DNA of 6,240 nucleotides, taken from assembly GCA_937859855.1 (NCBI GenBank), contig CALMAR010000436.1, positions 1-6,240 on the forward strand, read 5' to 3'. This document shows positions 5,135 through 6,240 of this stretch, piece by piece. Numbering within the stretch: position 1 is the first letter of the stretch; each line of letters begins with the position of its first letter. Position numbers and translations under genes: made by a program. The stretch comes from an uncultured Kineosporia sp. GTDB lineage: Bacteria > Actinomycetota > Actinomycetes > Actinomycetales > Kineosporiaceae. Under the pieces are notes generated by a model that did no database searches, was not told the DNA's origin, and saw nothing but the letters and a program-made list of their open reading frames with translations.

Positions 5135-6240
5135 AAGGCCTGGGCTTCGTGCCCTCGGCCCGTGCCACCCTGCGGCTCGCCCGCCGCGATGCCTGGCGGA
5201 ACAAGGGCCGCAGCACGCTGATCGCGCTGATGGTCGCGCTGCCGGTGCTGGTGCTGAGCGGCTTCTCGGTGCTGGCGCGATCCTCACAGCTCGACGACCA
5301 GGATCAGCTGAAGATCCAGCTAGGCACCCGGGCCCAGGCGGCCATCGAGCCGGCTGAACTGGGCACACCGATCGTGCAGTCCATCACCGCAGACGGCGGC
5401 TGGTACTCCGAACAGGAACTGTCCCGCGCAGCCGGCGGGGCAGGCGGGGCAGGCCGGTCAGGCGGGTCAGGCGGGTCAGGCGACGGCGCCGCTGTCAGCG
5501 CCCACCGGGACCTGACGATGCCGCAACTGCTGGCTGAGCTGAACCTCATCGTCCCGGCCGGGGATCAGCTGGTCGCCGATCGCACCATCTGGGGGAATCA
5601 CCAGATCCGATTCCAGGACCGGGCGCTCTCCGCTGACCTCCGCGAATTCGGGTACGCGGCACCCGCTCTGGGTGGCCTGATCACTCAACGGGCCGGGCAT
5701 CCTCCGGCTGCGGCCGGGCAGGTGGTGGTATCGCAGAACTTGGCCCGGGAGGGCCACATCCGGATCGGTGACCACCTGCGTAACACCGGCGACGACGCGC
5801 CGGTCCGCGACCTCACCGTGACCGGCATCGTCAGCGGGTCGTCGACGGCCGGGGTACCTCAGGTGATCGGCCCGCCCGGCACCTTCCTGACGCCCGGTCC
5901 CGGCGGCACCGGCGGCGGTGACGTGCGCTGGCTGATCACCGGACCGGCACCAGTGACCTGGCCGCAGGTGCGCTCGTTGAATCGGCTCGGCCTGACGGTG
6001 CGCAGCCGCGAGGTGGTCGATCACCCTCCGGCTGCGGCCCGGGCCCAGCAGCAGCAGCTGACCGATGCCACCTCCGACCAGCGGGATTACAGCGCGGCCG
6101 GCGTCGCCGTGGTCACGGCCGGCCTGGCTCTCCTGCAGCTGGCCCTGCTGGCCGGCCCGGCCATCGCCGTGGGTGCCCGCCGGAATGAACGGACGCTGGC
6201 CCTGGTGTCCGCCAACGGCGCCGTGCCCCGCCAGTTACGC
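5131..6240 (+). CDS. ABC transporter permease, FtsX/MacB-like, N-terminal part (3' end outside window)
   Basis: An open frame of 370 codons from GTG 5131 to the right edge with no stop, so the protein is truncated only by the window. Seen: a basic N-terminus RLARRDAWRNKGRS (15-28), first membrane helix about 29-49, a large extracytoplasmic region about 50-320, a second membrane helix about 321-347, then the cytoplasmic sequence GARRNERTLALVSANGAVPRQLR (348-370). Segments like the last are characteristic of FtsX-type permeases, where this loop contacts the ATPase. The remaining membrane helices should lie downstream. The ectodomain has a Gly/Ser/Ala repeat tract (about 102-116), two HPPAAA motifs (190-195 and 298-303) and a QQQQ run (306-309). 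The start overlaps the ATPase stop as GTGA and has no clear ribosome binding site, pointing to translational coupling; GTG 5149 with GAAAGG ten bases upstream is an alternative start. It would form the exporter or mechanotransmitter with the preceding ATPase. Confidence 0.9.
   Translation, partial: MKGLGFVPSARATLRLARRDAWRNKGRSTLIALMVALPVLVLSGFSVLARSSQLDDQDQLKIQLGTRAQAAIEPAELGTPIVQSITADGGWYSEQELSRAAGGAGGAGRSGGSGGSGDGAAVSAHRDLTMPQLLAELNLIVPAGDQLVADRTIWGNHQIRFQDRALSADLREFGYAAPALGGLITQRAGHPPAAAGQVVVSQNLAREGHIRIGDHLRNTGDDAPVRDLTVTGIVSGSSTAGVPQVIGPPGTFLTPGPGGTGGGDVRWLITGPAPVTWPQVRSLNRLGLTVRSREVVDHPPAAARAQQQQLTDATSDQRDYSAAGVAVVTAGLALLQLALLAGPAIAVGARRNERTLALVSANGAVPRQLR
5434..5478 (+). repeat. In-frame 9-bp tandem repeat (five units) in the permease gene
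   Basis: Five consecutive 9-bp units of the form GGCGGGKCA: two GGCGGGGCA, one GGCCGGTCA and two GGCGGGTCA. They encode GGA-GGA-GRS-GGS-GGS, a flexible linker in the ectodomain. Because the unit is a multiple of three, gain or loss of copies would keep the frame. Confidence 0.9.

Noticed and set aside
4163..5368. A 401-codon minus-strand frame opposite the PadR, ATPase and permease genes
   Set aside because: It spans three well-supported genes and has low-complexity Arg/Pro/Ala/Gly/Gln composition with no motif; it is a shadow.

Overview
The window is G+C-rich DNA with GTG starts, tightly packed genes and actinobacterial-style protein families: a PASTA-type Ser/Thr kinase, a PadR regulator followed by ABC transporter genes, and a secreted Pro/Ser/Thr-rich beta-propeller. 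This points to a high-GC Gram-positive actinobacterium. I cannot name a genus from the sequence. I see no rRNA, tRNA, CRISPR array, transposase, phage gene or integration site.

Layout. (1) Positions 1-291 hold the 3' end of an alpha/beta hydrolase on the + strand. (2) Positions 326-3488 hold a two-gene minus-strand operon. Its first gene, 2178-3488, encodes an exported PQQ-like beta-propeller protein. Twenty-eight bases later comes a transmembrane Ser/Thr protein kinase, 326-2149, whose outer half is one PASTA domain followed by an NPCBM-like domain. (3) Positions 3489-3762 are a divergent intergenic region with a striking pair of inverted ATACCGGGTAT elements just before the plus-strand genes. 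(4) Positions 3763-6240 hold a plus-strand operon: a PadR-family repressor, a MacB/LolD/FtsE-type ABC ATPase (17-bp overlap) and an FtsX/MacB-like permease (4-bp GTGA overlap). The permease has no stop codon inside the window and runs off its right edge.

How the parts may work together. The kinase and propeller look like one envelope-sensing unit: an external beta-propeller and an external PASTA/NPCBM module that could recognise cell-wall or glycan material, linked through one membrane helix to a cytoplasmic kinase. The PadR-ABC set looks like a self-repressed export or envelope-stress transporter, in which PadR would bind the inverted repeats overlapping its own promoter and leader. The divergent arrangement allows co-regulation, but nothing in the sequence proves it.

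Points most worth a second look are the paired PadR-type operator, a perfect 15-bp inverted repeat straddling the end of the ATPase gene just before the permease start, a 9-bp in-frame minisatellite in the permease ectodomain, and the propeller plus PASTA-NPCBM kinase pairing. The gene families are all known. I do not see clear evidence of a wholly new system.
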